Shown here: in pieces, positions 1-5,424 of the stretch
Position numbering within the stretch: the stretch's first letter is position 1
Layout of the letters: the number at the start of each line of letters is the position of its first letter
Source of the DNA: Phycisphaerales bacterium
GTDB taxonomy: Bacteria; Planctomycetota; Phycisphaerae; UBA1845
NCBI GenBank assembly: GCA_030612785.1
Contig: JAUWNF010000080.1
Coordinates: 1 to 10,334, forward strand
DNA: 10,334 nt
Reading direction: 5' to 3'
Translations under genes and position numbers: made by a program
Notes under the pieces: generated by a model
Databases searched by the model: none
What the model was told of the DNA's origin: nothing
Seen by the model: the letters and a program-made list of their open reading frames with translations, nothing else

Positions 1-945
1 CGCCTCAGTGGGGCCAGCCACCGTGTCGGAACCGGCCAGCAGTTGGTCGAGGATTTCGACCAGGCGGACCATCTGCGGCTTGGTGATCGCCGCGTTGGCT
101 CCGACGGACTCGCACTTCTTCAGATTGGTGTCGCTCACCAGCGAACTGAACACCACCACGGGAATGTCCCGCAACCGCGGATGCTCCTTGATTCGCTTGC
201 ACAGGTGCAGCCCGTCCATCTGGGGCATCTCGATGTCGGTGACCACGAGCGTGAACGGCTTGGCCCCGTCGTCGGCCAGGGATGCTTCCAGCGCCGACCA
301 CGCCATGGCTCCGTCGGACATGGCGGTCACCTGCGCGTAGCCGGACTGCACGAGGTTGGACTCGATGGCCTTGCGAATGGTGGGGGAGTCCTCCGCCAGG
401 AGCACGCGCTGTGCCCCCCGCTCCGTGGAACCCGTTCCGGCGCCGCCCCCGGGGCTTGCAAAGATATCCCGGTCTCCGCTGATGTCAAAGGCGATTCTCT
501 CGAAATCGATCATCAACACCAATTGGCCGTCAACCTCGCACACCGAGGTGATCACCGAGTCGACATTTCCTTGGGCCAGCGGCATCGGTTTCACGTCACT
601 CCAACTCAAGCGGAAAATGCGGTCCACGCTGTCCACCAGAAACCCGGTCTGGCGGTCGTTGAACTCCATGAGGATGACGTTGCGCTGAGCCGCTTTGGAA
701 GGGACACCGGGCTCGAAGTAGAGTTGCAGGTCCACCAGCGAGATGACCGCGTCCCGCAGCTTGAAGACGCCAACTACTGCCGGATGGGTCATGGGCATGT
801 CGACCACCTTCACCTGTCCGATAACCTCGCGGACCTTTGCCACGTTCACTCCGTACTTGGTGGGTCCCGAAGAGAACACCAGCACCTCCAGTTCGTTGGT
901 GCCGGACTCGAGCAGAATCTGTTTCTTATCGTCAAGCTGTGCCAT
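1..945 (-). CDS. cheV: CheV-type chemotaxis coupling protein (CheW domain + response-regulator receiver), cut by left edge
   Basis: CheV proteins link chemoreceptors to the CheA kinase and carry their own phosphorylatable receiver, which tunes adaptation; they act in the cytoplasm at receptor arrays. 315 codons are open with no stop before the window edge. The protein starts MAQLDDKKQI. Residues about 15-160 form a CheW-like fold (EVLVFSSG, YGVNVAKVREVI, VVGVFKLRDAVISLVDL, RNVILMEF). A short Gly/Ser linker (about 163-178) leads to a receiver domain at about 180-305, with acidic Glu185/Asp186, phospho-acceptor Asp237 in VVTDIEMPQMDG, a Ser-Ser at 267-268 and Lys289 in ITKP. The receiver looks complete, so only a few C-terminal residues should be missing. 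The ATG at 945 has a strong AGGAGGA ribosome site (complement of 951-957). No other chemotaxis gene is visible; any partners would lie left of the window. The next gene to the right is divergent. The family call is firm; the receptor partner is unknown. Confidence 0.92.
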   Translation of the reverse strand, partial: MAQLDDKKQILLESGTNELEVLVFSSGPTKYGVNVAKVREVIGQVKVVDMPMTHPAVVGVFKLRDAVISLVDLQLYFEPGVPSKAAQRNVILMEFNDRQTGFLVDSVDRIFRLSWSDVKPMPLAQGNVDSVITSVCEVDGQLVLMIDFERIAFDISGDRDIFASPGGGAGTGSTERGAQRVLLAEDSPTIRKAIESNLVQSGYAQVTAMSDGAMAWSALEASLADDGAKPFTLVVTDIEMPQMDGLHLCKRIKEHPRLRDIPVVVFSSLVSDTNLKKCESVGANAAITKPQMVRLVEILDQLLAGSDTVAGPTEA

Positions 946-1278
946 GCGATTCCTCCTGTCCTCACCCTGACCGGGGGCCGCGACGTGTCGGCCCGCATGT
1001 ATCGCCCGGAAACCGCGGGTCTATTAGCCGGTTTGCCCGGACCGTCTGAGAATCGTAACACTGGGTCCTGTAATGCGCAGTTAGCCCGCGCGCTGCGCAA
1101 CCACCAGCCGCAGCAGGTGCGCCAAGACGCCCCCGCGTTTTGCGTTCCTACGTTCCTGCCCGGCCGCACACGCCGGCGGCAATGTTCCCCCCTTGCCGGG
1201 ACACTCGATCCCCCGTTAGAGTGATTCCGGCGGCCGGGCGCAGGCCGCGTAAGCCAGTTCTCGAACAAAAGGAACACT
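946..1278. other. Divergent intergenic region between cheV and a lipoprotein gene
   Basis: This 333-base gap should hold the promoters of both flanking genes, but I could not assign convincing -35/-10 pairs on either strand. It has two small hairpins: TGCGCAG (1074-1080) with CTGCGCA (1093-1099), and GCGGCC (1230-1235) with GGCCGC (1243-1248). The second lies about 30 bases before the lipoprotein start. Open frames crossing this stretch are shadows of cheV or the lipoprotein. Confidence 0.5.
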
Positions 1279-2010
1279 ATGATGCAATCCACTACACGCT
1301 CGCAAATGGCACGGTGTATCCCAACAGCGTTCTGGAGGCTTGCTGCCCGAACCGGGTTGGGCGGTTGCGGCCTGCTGCTGACGGGCTGTGCGGCGGTCGC
1401 GGGCGGCGGCGCGGCTATCGCCGCGGGACTGCTCACCGGGCTCTTTCTGGGCAGAGTCCAGGCATCCTTCGACGCCACAGCCCGGTCATATGGATATACC
1501 GACGCCGGTTCGACCCAATTCGTGTTCAACCAGCCGCACAACAGCAACATCGCGTTGACCCACTTCCTCGGCCGGCTCCCCGGCTTCTACTTCGTGCTCA
1601 TCGATTTGGACGACAAGGCCATCCTACAGTCGCAGAACCGAGAGCCGGTCCTGTACGCCACGGACGTGGAGATCGACTTCCAAACCTTCCCGCCCACCTT
1701 CACCGGGACCATCCGCGAGATCGATGGGGATGCGCAGTTCCCCATCTCCGAGGTCTATCCCGAGATCGAATCAATCAACCTCGACGTGATCAACGGCGAA
1801 GCGGCCGGCCAATACGACGTGGTGCTGACGGCCACCCTGCTCGGAGTGGGGGGCGAAGAACTGGAATACGGCCTGGTGTGGCACGCGCGATTGAGTTCCA
1901 GCGGACTGGCCCTCGAGGGCGACGTTGAGATCGTGCGCGTGCTAACTACCGCGGACGGTGAAGAGATCAGGATCAAGGGCAGCGGCTCACTCTCCACCGA
2001 CAAGCAGTAG
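1279..2010 (+). CDS. Putative lipoprotein of unknown function
   Basis: I do not recognise the family. The 243-residue product has a basic N-region (Arg at 7, 12, 20 and 24), a hydrophobic stretch and a lipobox LLLTGC with the lipidated cysteine at residue 37, so it should be exported and anchored in a membrane. Directly after the lipobox is a Gly/Ala-rich hydrophobic segment (about 38-57, AAVAGGGAAIAAGLLTGLFL), which could be a glycine-zipper-like membrane contact. The rest (about 60-243) is acidic and alternates hydrophobic and polar residues, suggesting a beta-rich domain (for example YDVVLTATLLGVGG and GDVEIVRVLTT). The ATG at 1279 follows AAAAGGA at 1267-1273; a second ATG is adjacent at 1282 and another in frame at 1306, which would shorten the long N-region. 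It appears to be a single-gene unit. The stop codon TAG is the TAG of the GTAG foot of a palindromic repeat, so the repeat sets the protein end and its first hairpin plus T-run may end transcription. Confidence 0.8.
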   Translation: MMQSTTRSQMARCIPTAFWRLAARTGLGGCGLLLTGCAAVAGGGAAIAAGLLTGLFLGRVQASFDATARSYGYTDAGSTQFVFNQPHNSNIALTHFLGRLPGFYFVLIDLDDKAILQSQNREPVLYATDVEIDFQTFPPTFTGTIREIDGDAQFPISEVYPEIESINLDVINGEAAGQYDVVLTATLLGVGGEELEYGLVWHARLSSSGLALEGDVEIVRVLTTADGEEIRIKGSGSLSTDKQ

Positions 2011-2069
2011 CGTCGCCCCTTGTGGGCAGCGCACCTGCTTTTTTCGCCACCCACAAGGGGTGACGCTAC
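2007..2069. repeat. REPIN-like inverted pair of REP palindromes, copy A
   Basis: Two GTAG-footed palindromes face each other. The left unit is GTAG (2007-2010), stem CGTCGCCC (2011-2018), loop CTTGT, stem GGGCAGCG (2024-2031). The right unit, read on the minus strand, is GTAG (2069-2066), then CGTCACCC, CTTGT and a closing stem ending at 2045. The two 25-base arms also pair with each other around a 13-base loop (2032-2044), with three non-Watson-Crick positions. The loop ends in six T (2039-2044), so the left hairpin could act as a terminator for the lipoprotein gene. A near-identical copy lies at 9724-9786. Confidence 0.88.
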
Positions 2070-2520
2070 ATCTGAGGCCATCACCGGCGCCGGTATCAAC
2101 ATGCGCGGTTTGTCGGCGGCTTCGTCCCCTACCCCGATCGCCGGCACCAGTGGCCGGCAAAACGGGATGGGGCACCCGCTGCCTATTGCCTGGCGCCTTT
2201 GGTGGGGGCCGACGGCCGCGCCGCGCGGTGCTCCGGGATACCCCGGCATCACTTCTCCACATCCCCGAGCGCACTTCTTCAAGCGAACCCGCGAAAAAAA
2301 CATAGGTTCCCGGAGACAGAAATGTGGTCGTTCTGCGTACTTAACAGGGGGAGGGTACGATCTCACCCGGATTCTGCGTCAGAAGTAGCGGGATTCGGCG
2401 TTCGTAGCTTGAAGGCCAGGCGTGCCGGTGGCGGTTCGTCTAAGAGGCTACGGGTGAACCCCAAGCCCCGTTCGAGAAGACTTTGGGGTGCGGGCGGCGC
2501 CCGCCATGTTGGATCGAGAC
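2070..2520. other. Intergenic region without a recognisable gene
   Basis: About 450 bases between repeat copy A and the chosen start of the response regulator. It holds a 12-base perfect palindrome ACCGGCGCCGGT (2083-2094), a 14-base motif shared with 10028-10041, and an A-rich patch near 2295-2301. The open frames here lack ribosome sites and look like chance frames in GC-rich DNA. The promoter of the downstream regulator gene should be in this stretch, but I could not place it. Confidence 0.5.
2165..2178. repeat. 14-base motif GGATGGGGCACCCG, copy 1
   Basis: Identical to 10028-10041. Both copies are intergenic and on the same strand. This copy begins 96 bases right of REP copy A; the other begins 18 bases left of the single REP at 10059-10083. 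It may be a fragment of a longer dispersed intergenic repeat. Two copies in 10 kb of GC-rich DNA is suggestive only. Confidence 0.5.
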
Positions 2521-3189
2521 ATGGGTGGCTTCACCGGACAACACGGTTCCAGCCGAACCCCCGGACATACGGTGTTCATCGTCGATGACGACGAGGCCAT
2601 CCGGAGATCGCTCGCCTACCTGGTGGGATCGGTCGGCCTCGCCGCCAGGGTCTATCGCTCCGGCGCCGAATTCCTGGCCGCGTACCCGCCCACCGTGCCC
2701 GGGTGTCTGGTGCTCGATGTCCGGCTTCCGGGCATGAGTGGTCTTGAAGTGTTGGGTCGGCTGACGGCGACCGGGGCCATCCTGCCCACGATCATGATCA
2801 CCGGATACGCAGATGTATCGCTGGCCATCCGAGCCATGAAGGCGGGGGCGGTAGACTTTGTCGAGAAGCCGTTTGAAGACGGAGAGTTGCTCGACCGCAT
2901 CCACCGAGCCGTAGACCACGGTGCGCGTCTCCGCCGGGAAGAAAATACACGCAAGGAGGTCGCGGTCCGCCTGGCCCGCCTGACGCCACGCGAGCGCGAA
3001 GTAATGGACTTGGTGGTCGCTGGTGCGACCAACCGGGAAATCGCGTCCAAGTTGGCCATCACCGAGAAGACCGTGGAGGTTCACCGGGCGAAGGTGATGA
3101 AGAAGTCGGGGGTCCGGAATCTGGCAGAGCTCGTGACGATGGCGATGATCTCAGACGTCACGGCGGACTCTGGTGGTCTGACTTGGTGA
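2521..3189 (+). CDS. FixJ/NarL-type response regulator (receiver + LuxR helix-turn-helix), orphan
   Basis: A two-component transcription regulator: phosphorylation of the receiver controls DNA binding by the C-terminal domain. Counting from the ATG at 2521 (222 residues), the receiver spans about 16-132. It has the acidic pocket Asp22-Asp24 (FIVDDDEA), phospho-acceptor Asp66 (LVLDVRLPGMSG), Thr94 (MITGYAD) and Lys116 (VEKPF). The LuxR-type helix-turn-helix is at about 152-208 (LTPREREVMDLVVAGATNRE, then IASKLAITEKTVEVHR). Length and wording fit the FixJ class (about 200-210 residues). The start is uncertain: ATG 2521 has GGA seven bases upstream and gives the most family-like N-terminus; ATG 2506 and GTG 2488 are in frame with weaker sites. 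No histidine kinase is adjacent, so input and target genes cannot be read from context. It stands alone between two repeat-bearing gaps. Confidence 0.93.
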   Translation: MGGFTGQHGSSRTPGHTVFIVDDDEAIRRSLAYLVGSVGLAARVYRSGAEFLAAYPPTVPGCLVLDVRLPGMSGLEVLGRLTATGAILPTIMITGYADVSLAIRAMKAGAVDFVEKPFEDGELLDRIHRAVDHGARLRREENTRKEVAVRLARLTPREREVMDLVVAGATNREIASKLAITEKTVEVHRAKVMKKSGVRNLAELVTMAMISDVTADSGGLTW

Positions 3190-3264
3190 GTTGCTTGCAG
3201 AACGACTGAATAAAGACCTTCGTGAAGAAAGATTAGCAGCACAGCGCAAGGTAGCCGCCGCTTT

Positions 3265-3317
3265 GTAGCGGCCGGCGTCTCGCAGGCCGTCCGGTCGGCG
3301 GGGACGCCGACCGCTAC
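3265..3317. repeat. REPIN-like inverted pair, second sequence family
   Basis: On the minus strand from 3317 the right unit reads GTAG, stem CGGTCGGCG, loop TCCC, stem CGCCGACCG: nine perfect pairs (plus-strand arms 3292-3300 and 3305-3313). The left unit on the plus strand is GTAG (3265-3268), stem CGGCCGGCG (3269-3277), loop TCT, stem CGCAGGCCG (3281-3289), with one mismatch. The outer 15 bases (3265-3279 and 3303-3317) also pair with each other with a single G-T position. The architecture and GTAG/CTAC feet match copies A and B, but the stems differ in sequence. It sits in a gap between two genes of the same orientation. Confidence 0.82.
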
Positions 3318-3442
3318 CTCGACGACGAGATTCTCTGACTGAAACACGGCAGAATGTGTCCGACCGGTCCGGCAAGAACCCGGCGCTCTGGTCAAGCTCC
3401 GCAAGGGCGGGTAGAGTTCGCGGCCGTGTAGGCATGCGGCGT

Positions 3443-3471
3443 TTGCCAGCGTCATGCCGATCTGAGACTAT
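3443..3471 (+). promoter_or_regulatory. Weak candidate promoter for the Cys-rich lipoprotein gene
   Basis: TTGCCA (3443-3448) matches the sigma-70 -35 box at five of six positions. After a 17-base spacer GACTAT (3466-3471) matches the -10 box at only three. A start near 3478 would leave a leader of about 30 bases before the ribosome site. The match is poor and is offered only as the best candidate in the leader. Confidence 0.22.
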
Positions 3472-3496
3472 CGTGAAGTTGAGTTAGGTTCTTGAG

Positions 3497-3501
3497 AGGA
3501 G
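3497..3501 (+). promoter_or_regulatory. Ribosome binding site deciding the start of the Cys-rich gene
   Basis: AGGAG lies eight bases before the ATG at 3510. An in-frame TTG at 3492 overlaps the region just before this site and has no site of its own, so the ATG is preferred. Confidence 0.8.
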
Positions 3502-3509
3502 TTGTTGCA

Positions 3510-3752
3510 ATGTTGAAGAGTCGATTGTTTCCCAGATTGATCCGCGGTGCCATGGTGGCCTGCTTCGCGTTGGGTAGCTGCCTGATCGTCACCACCGGGT
3601 GCCAGGAGAACGGTAAAGCGTGCCCGAGCACGTGCAAGCAGACCTGTGCCAAGGAGTGCGACAAGCCCTGCCCGAAGAAGTGCGCTAAACCTTGCGCCAA
3701 GAAGACAAGCGACAAACCCTGCCCCAAGAAGGCTGGGGTAAGCGAGAAGTAG
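3510..3752 (+). CDS. Small Cys/Lys-rich lipoprotein with a C-x3 periodic array
   Basis: I do not recognise a named family. The 80-residue product starts MLKSRLFPRLIRGAMVACFA, a basic N-region and hydrophobic core, followed by a lipobox-like VTTGC with the lipidated cysteine at residue 31. The mature part is only about 50 residues and is built of lysine, cysteine and proline. Cysteines fall at 38, 42, 46, 50, 54, 58 and 62, exactly four residues apart, with one more at 71. The tetrads read CPST, CKQT, CAKE, CDKP, CPKK, CAKP and CAKK, and a CPKK recurs at 71-74. Regular thiols on a basic, exported, membrane-anchored peptide suggest metal binding, redox work or disulfide-linked packing; none of these is shown by homology. 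The ATG is set by AGGAG at 3497-3501. It is a single-gene unit ended by the terminator at 3813-3842. Confidence 0.82.
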   Translation: MLKSRLFPRLIRGAMVACFALGSCLIVTTGCQENGKACPSTCKQTCAKECDKPCPKKCAKPCAKKTSDKPCPKKAGVSEK

Positions 3753-3774
3753 CCAGCGCCTTTGCGGACTGACT

Positions 3775-3793
3775 GACGGGCCCGATGCCCGTC
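3775..3793. other. Perfect 7-bp hairpin after the Cys-rich gene
   Basis: GACGGGC (3775-3781) and GCCCGTC (3787-3793) pair around the loop CCGAT. No T-tract follows, so it is not itself a classical terminator. It lies between the stop codon at 3752 and the terminator hairpin at 3813 and may protect the transcript 3' end. Confidence 0.6.
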
Positions 3794-3812
3794 CGGCACC
3801 GGAGCATTCGAG

Positions 3813-3842
3813 GCGGTCTGCGTATTAGCAGGCCGCTTTCTT
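3813..3842 (+). terminator. Rho-independent terminator of the Cys-rich lipoprotein gene
   Basis: Stem GCGGTCTGC (3813-3821) pairs with GCAGGCCGC (3828-3836), nine pairs including one G-U, around the loop GTATTA, followed by TTTCTT (3837-3842). It lies 60 bases after the stop codon and just before the convergent galE 3' end, so it should stop plus-strand transcription from entering galE. Confidence 0.8.
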
Positions 3843-3869
3843 ATGCCTACCTCCGGAGGCTCGCCCAGA

Positions 3870-4859
3870 TCACCGATCGTCGAACCCGTGGGGGTGAGAC
3901 TGGTGCCATCCCCAAGCCGTCCGTACGGTCTCCTTGATGCCGGTGTATCTCGGCTTCCAGCCGAGTTCGCTCGTGATTTTCGTCGGGTCGGCGTAGAGTT
4001 CCGGCGGATCGCCGGGGCGCCGAGGTGCCGGCTTGGCGGGGATGGCGTGTCCGGTGACCTCACGGGCCGCTTCGACCAGTTCCTTAACCGTCGTTCCCAC
4101 GCCGGTACCCACGTTGAAACATCGGAAGCAACCCGTCGGCTGGGACTCCACCGCCAGCAGGTGGGCCGACGCCAGGTCCTCGACGTGGACGTAGTCGCGG
4201 ACGCAAGTCCCGTCGTGCGTCGGGTAGTCAACGCCGTAGAGATGCACCTGCTCGCGTTGGCCCAAGGCGACCTGCAACACGATGGGGATCAGGTGAAGTT
4301 CCGGGTTATGATCCTCGCCCAGCGTCGCGTCCGCCGACGCACCGGCGGCGTTGAAGTAGCGCAGGGCGCAGGCCCCCAGTCCCCACCCCTCGGCGGAGTC
4401 GCGCAGGGCCCACTCCATGGTCAGCTTGGTGTGTCCGTACGGATTGATCGGCGACTGCGACATGGTCTCGGTAATCGGGACCGCCTCGGGCACGCCGTAG
4501 GTGGCACAGGTCGAGCTGAAGACGAACCTCTTGACCTCGTTTTGCTCCATGACGCGCAGAAGCCGGACGGTGTTCACCACGTTGTTTTCGTAGTAGGCCA
4601 GCGGGCGCTTGACCGATTCGCCGACGTCCAGCGATGCGGCGAAGTGCATCACCGCCTCGAAACCCGCCCCCCGCACCGTCTTTTCGAGCATCGGCAGATC
4701 CGCCAGGTCGGCCTCGACCAGGGTGGCCCGTGAATCCACGGCGGCTCGATGACCCGCGCGAAGGTTGTCGTACACCACCACCTCGTGACCGGCGTCACAT
4801 AGCGCCCGGGCACAATGACTCCCCACATAACCGGCACCACCTGTCACCAGAATCTTCAT
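3870..4859 (-). CDS. galE: UDP-glucose 4-epimerase (GalE family)
   Basis: A cytoplasmic NAD-dependent enzyme of the extended short-chain dehydrogenase/reductase family that interconverts UDP-glucose and UDP-galactose for Leloir galactose use or envelope sugars. The 329-residue length is normal. An NAD-binding GGAGYVGSH is at residues 7-15, with Asp31 at the end of the second strand. FSSTCATYG (114-122) carries Thr117 at the catalytic Ser/Thr position, and Tyr141-x3-Lys145 is in NPYGHTK. Other GalE hallmarks are LRYFNAAGA (166-174), HDGTCVRDYVHVEDLA (215-230) and RRPGDPPELYADP (280-292). In the last motif Leu288 aligns by eye with Tyr299 of E. coli GalE, the substrate gatekeeper, so acetylated substrates might also fit (inference). 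The ATG at 4859 has GAGGG seven bases upstream (complement of 4867-4871); the longer frame to 5096 adds residues unlike GalE. It is monocistronic as far as visible. Confidence 0.94.
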   Translation of the reverse strand: MKILVTGGAGYVGSHCARALCDAGHEVVVYDNLRAGHRAAVDSRATLVEADLADLPMLEKTVRGAGFEAVMHFAASLDVGESVKRPLAYYENNVVNTVRLLRVMEQNEVKRFVFSSTCATYGVPEAVPITETMSQSPINPYGHTKLTMEWALRDSAEGWGLGACALRYFNAAGASADATLGEDHNPELHLIPIVLQVALGQREQVHLYGVDYPTHDGTCVRDYVHVEDLASAHLLAVESQPTGCFRCFNVGTGVGTTVKELVEAAREVTGHAIPAKPAPRRPGDPPELYADPTKITSELGWKPRYTGIKETVRTAWGWHQSHPHGFDDR

Positions 4860-5424
4860 ATCGCATCCCTCAATTATGCCGCCGGACAATCTGGAACCGT
4901 CACGCGGTCGCCCTCGCCAACGCGGCACCAGCCGACCGGCCGACGCCGGCGGATACATTACGTGGGCACCGATCCGCTGACAAGCCCGGCCGCTCGAGGC
5001 TGGTATCGAGTAACGCACGCATTCATCCGCGCGCCCGGCGGTTAAGGCCGAACTGCAAGCCATGCGGTCGTACTGTACTGTGCGTCCTCTAAGCACTGTG
5101 GTCTGGAGTGCCTCGTCCGGCCATCTCGTATCCCGTCAGTTTTTGGGGAGAGGGGCGTCTTGATCTTCACCGGCTTAACCGAGAGAATGAATGCACGGGC
5201 AGGATTGCTTGATGGTCGCGGTAATTGGTCTTGCCACCCGTTCTATGCCCGGAGCGGACGCCAAACAGATGAAGGTGGGGCTGATCTACTGGGACTCGGG
5301 TACGGATTCGAGATTCGATAATCGAACACTAATGCACCAGGCCGTCCATGCCAACCTTGTCGTGCCGGCTGGGCGCCGACGGGGCGCACCGCAAGCACCC
5401 GCGCGCGCCCTGGGCTCGGGTTGG
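4860..5424. other. Divergent region between galE and the secreted protease gene
   Basis: This stretch should carry the promoters of both genes. If the protease starts at the GTG at 5425, it is 565 bases with no supported gene. A G-rich patch (5144-5156) precedes an overlapping pair of ATGs at 5187 and 5191. The first opens a 44-codon frame ending at TAA 5319-5321; the second is in frame with the protease. I find no family features in either N-terminal part and no clear -35/-10 pair. Confidence 0.45.
5314..5326. promoter_or_regulatory. Short perfect palindrome, possible operator upstream of the protease
   Basis: TTCGAT (5314-5319) and ATCGAA (5321-5326) are perfect inverted 6-mers around a single A. 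It lies 98 bases before the preferred protease start. It is AT-richer than its surroundings, as dimeric repressor sites often are, but 12 matched bases can arise by chance. Confidence 0.25.

Larger units (their letters stand above)
3190..3509. other. Intergenic region with a REPIN-like repeat and the leader of the Cys-rich gene
   Basis: 320 bases with no convincing gene on either strand. It contains the palindromic pair at 3265-3317 and, near its right end, a weak promoter candidate and the ribosome site for the next gene. Minus-strand frames here overlap the regulator gene and lack family features. Confidence 0.55.

Noticed and set aside
43..1224. 393-codon plus-strand open frame
   Set aside because: It is antisense to cheV, which has clear CheW and receiver motifs and a strong ribosome site. 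The plus frame is rich in His, Arg and Gly without any family signature, typical of a GC-rich shadow frame.
846..1550. 234-codon minus-strand frame over the cheV/lipoprotein gap
   Set aside because: It overlaps both cheV and the lipoprotein, has no ribosome site or domain features, and would bridge what looks like a divergent promoter region.
2007..2069. CRISPR-type repeat or tRNA-like structure at the palindromes
   Set aside because: Copies are kilobases apart without regular spacers, and the fold is a nested hairpin lacking tRNA arms or an anticodon loop.
3775..3793. First hairpin after the Cys-rich gene as the terminator
   Set aside because: The stem is perfect but no T-tract follows; the hairpin at 3813-3836 with TTTCTT is the better terminator.
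5187..5321. 44-codon frame (ATG 5187 to TAA 5319-5321) upstream of the protease, possible leader peptide
   Set aside because: The start overlaps another ATG and the peptide has no attenuator-like codon run or recognisable motif. Kept only as a note in the start-site finding.
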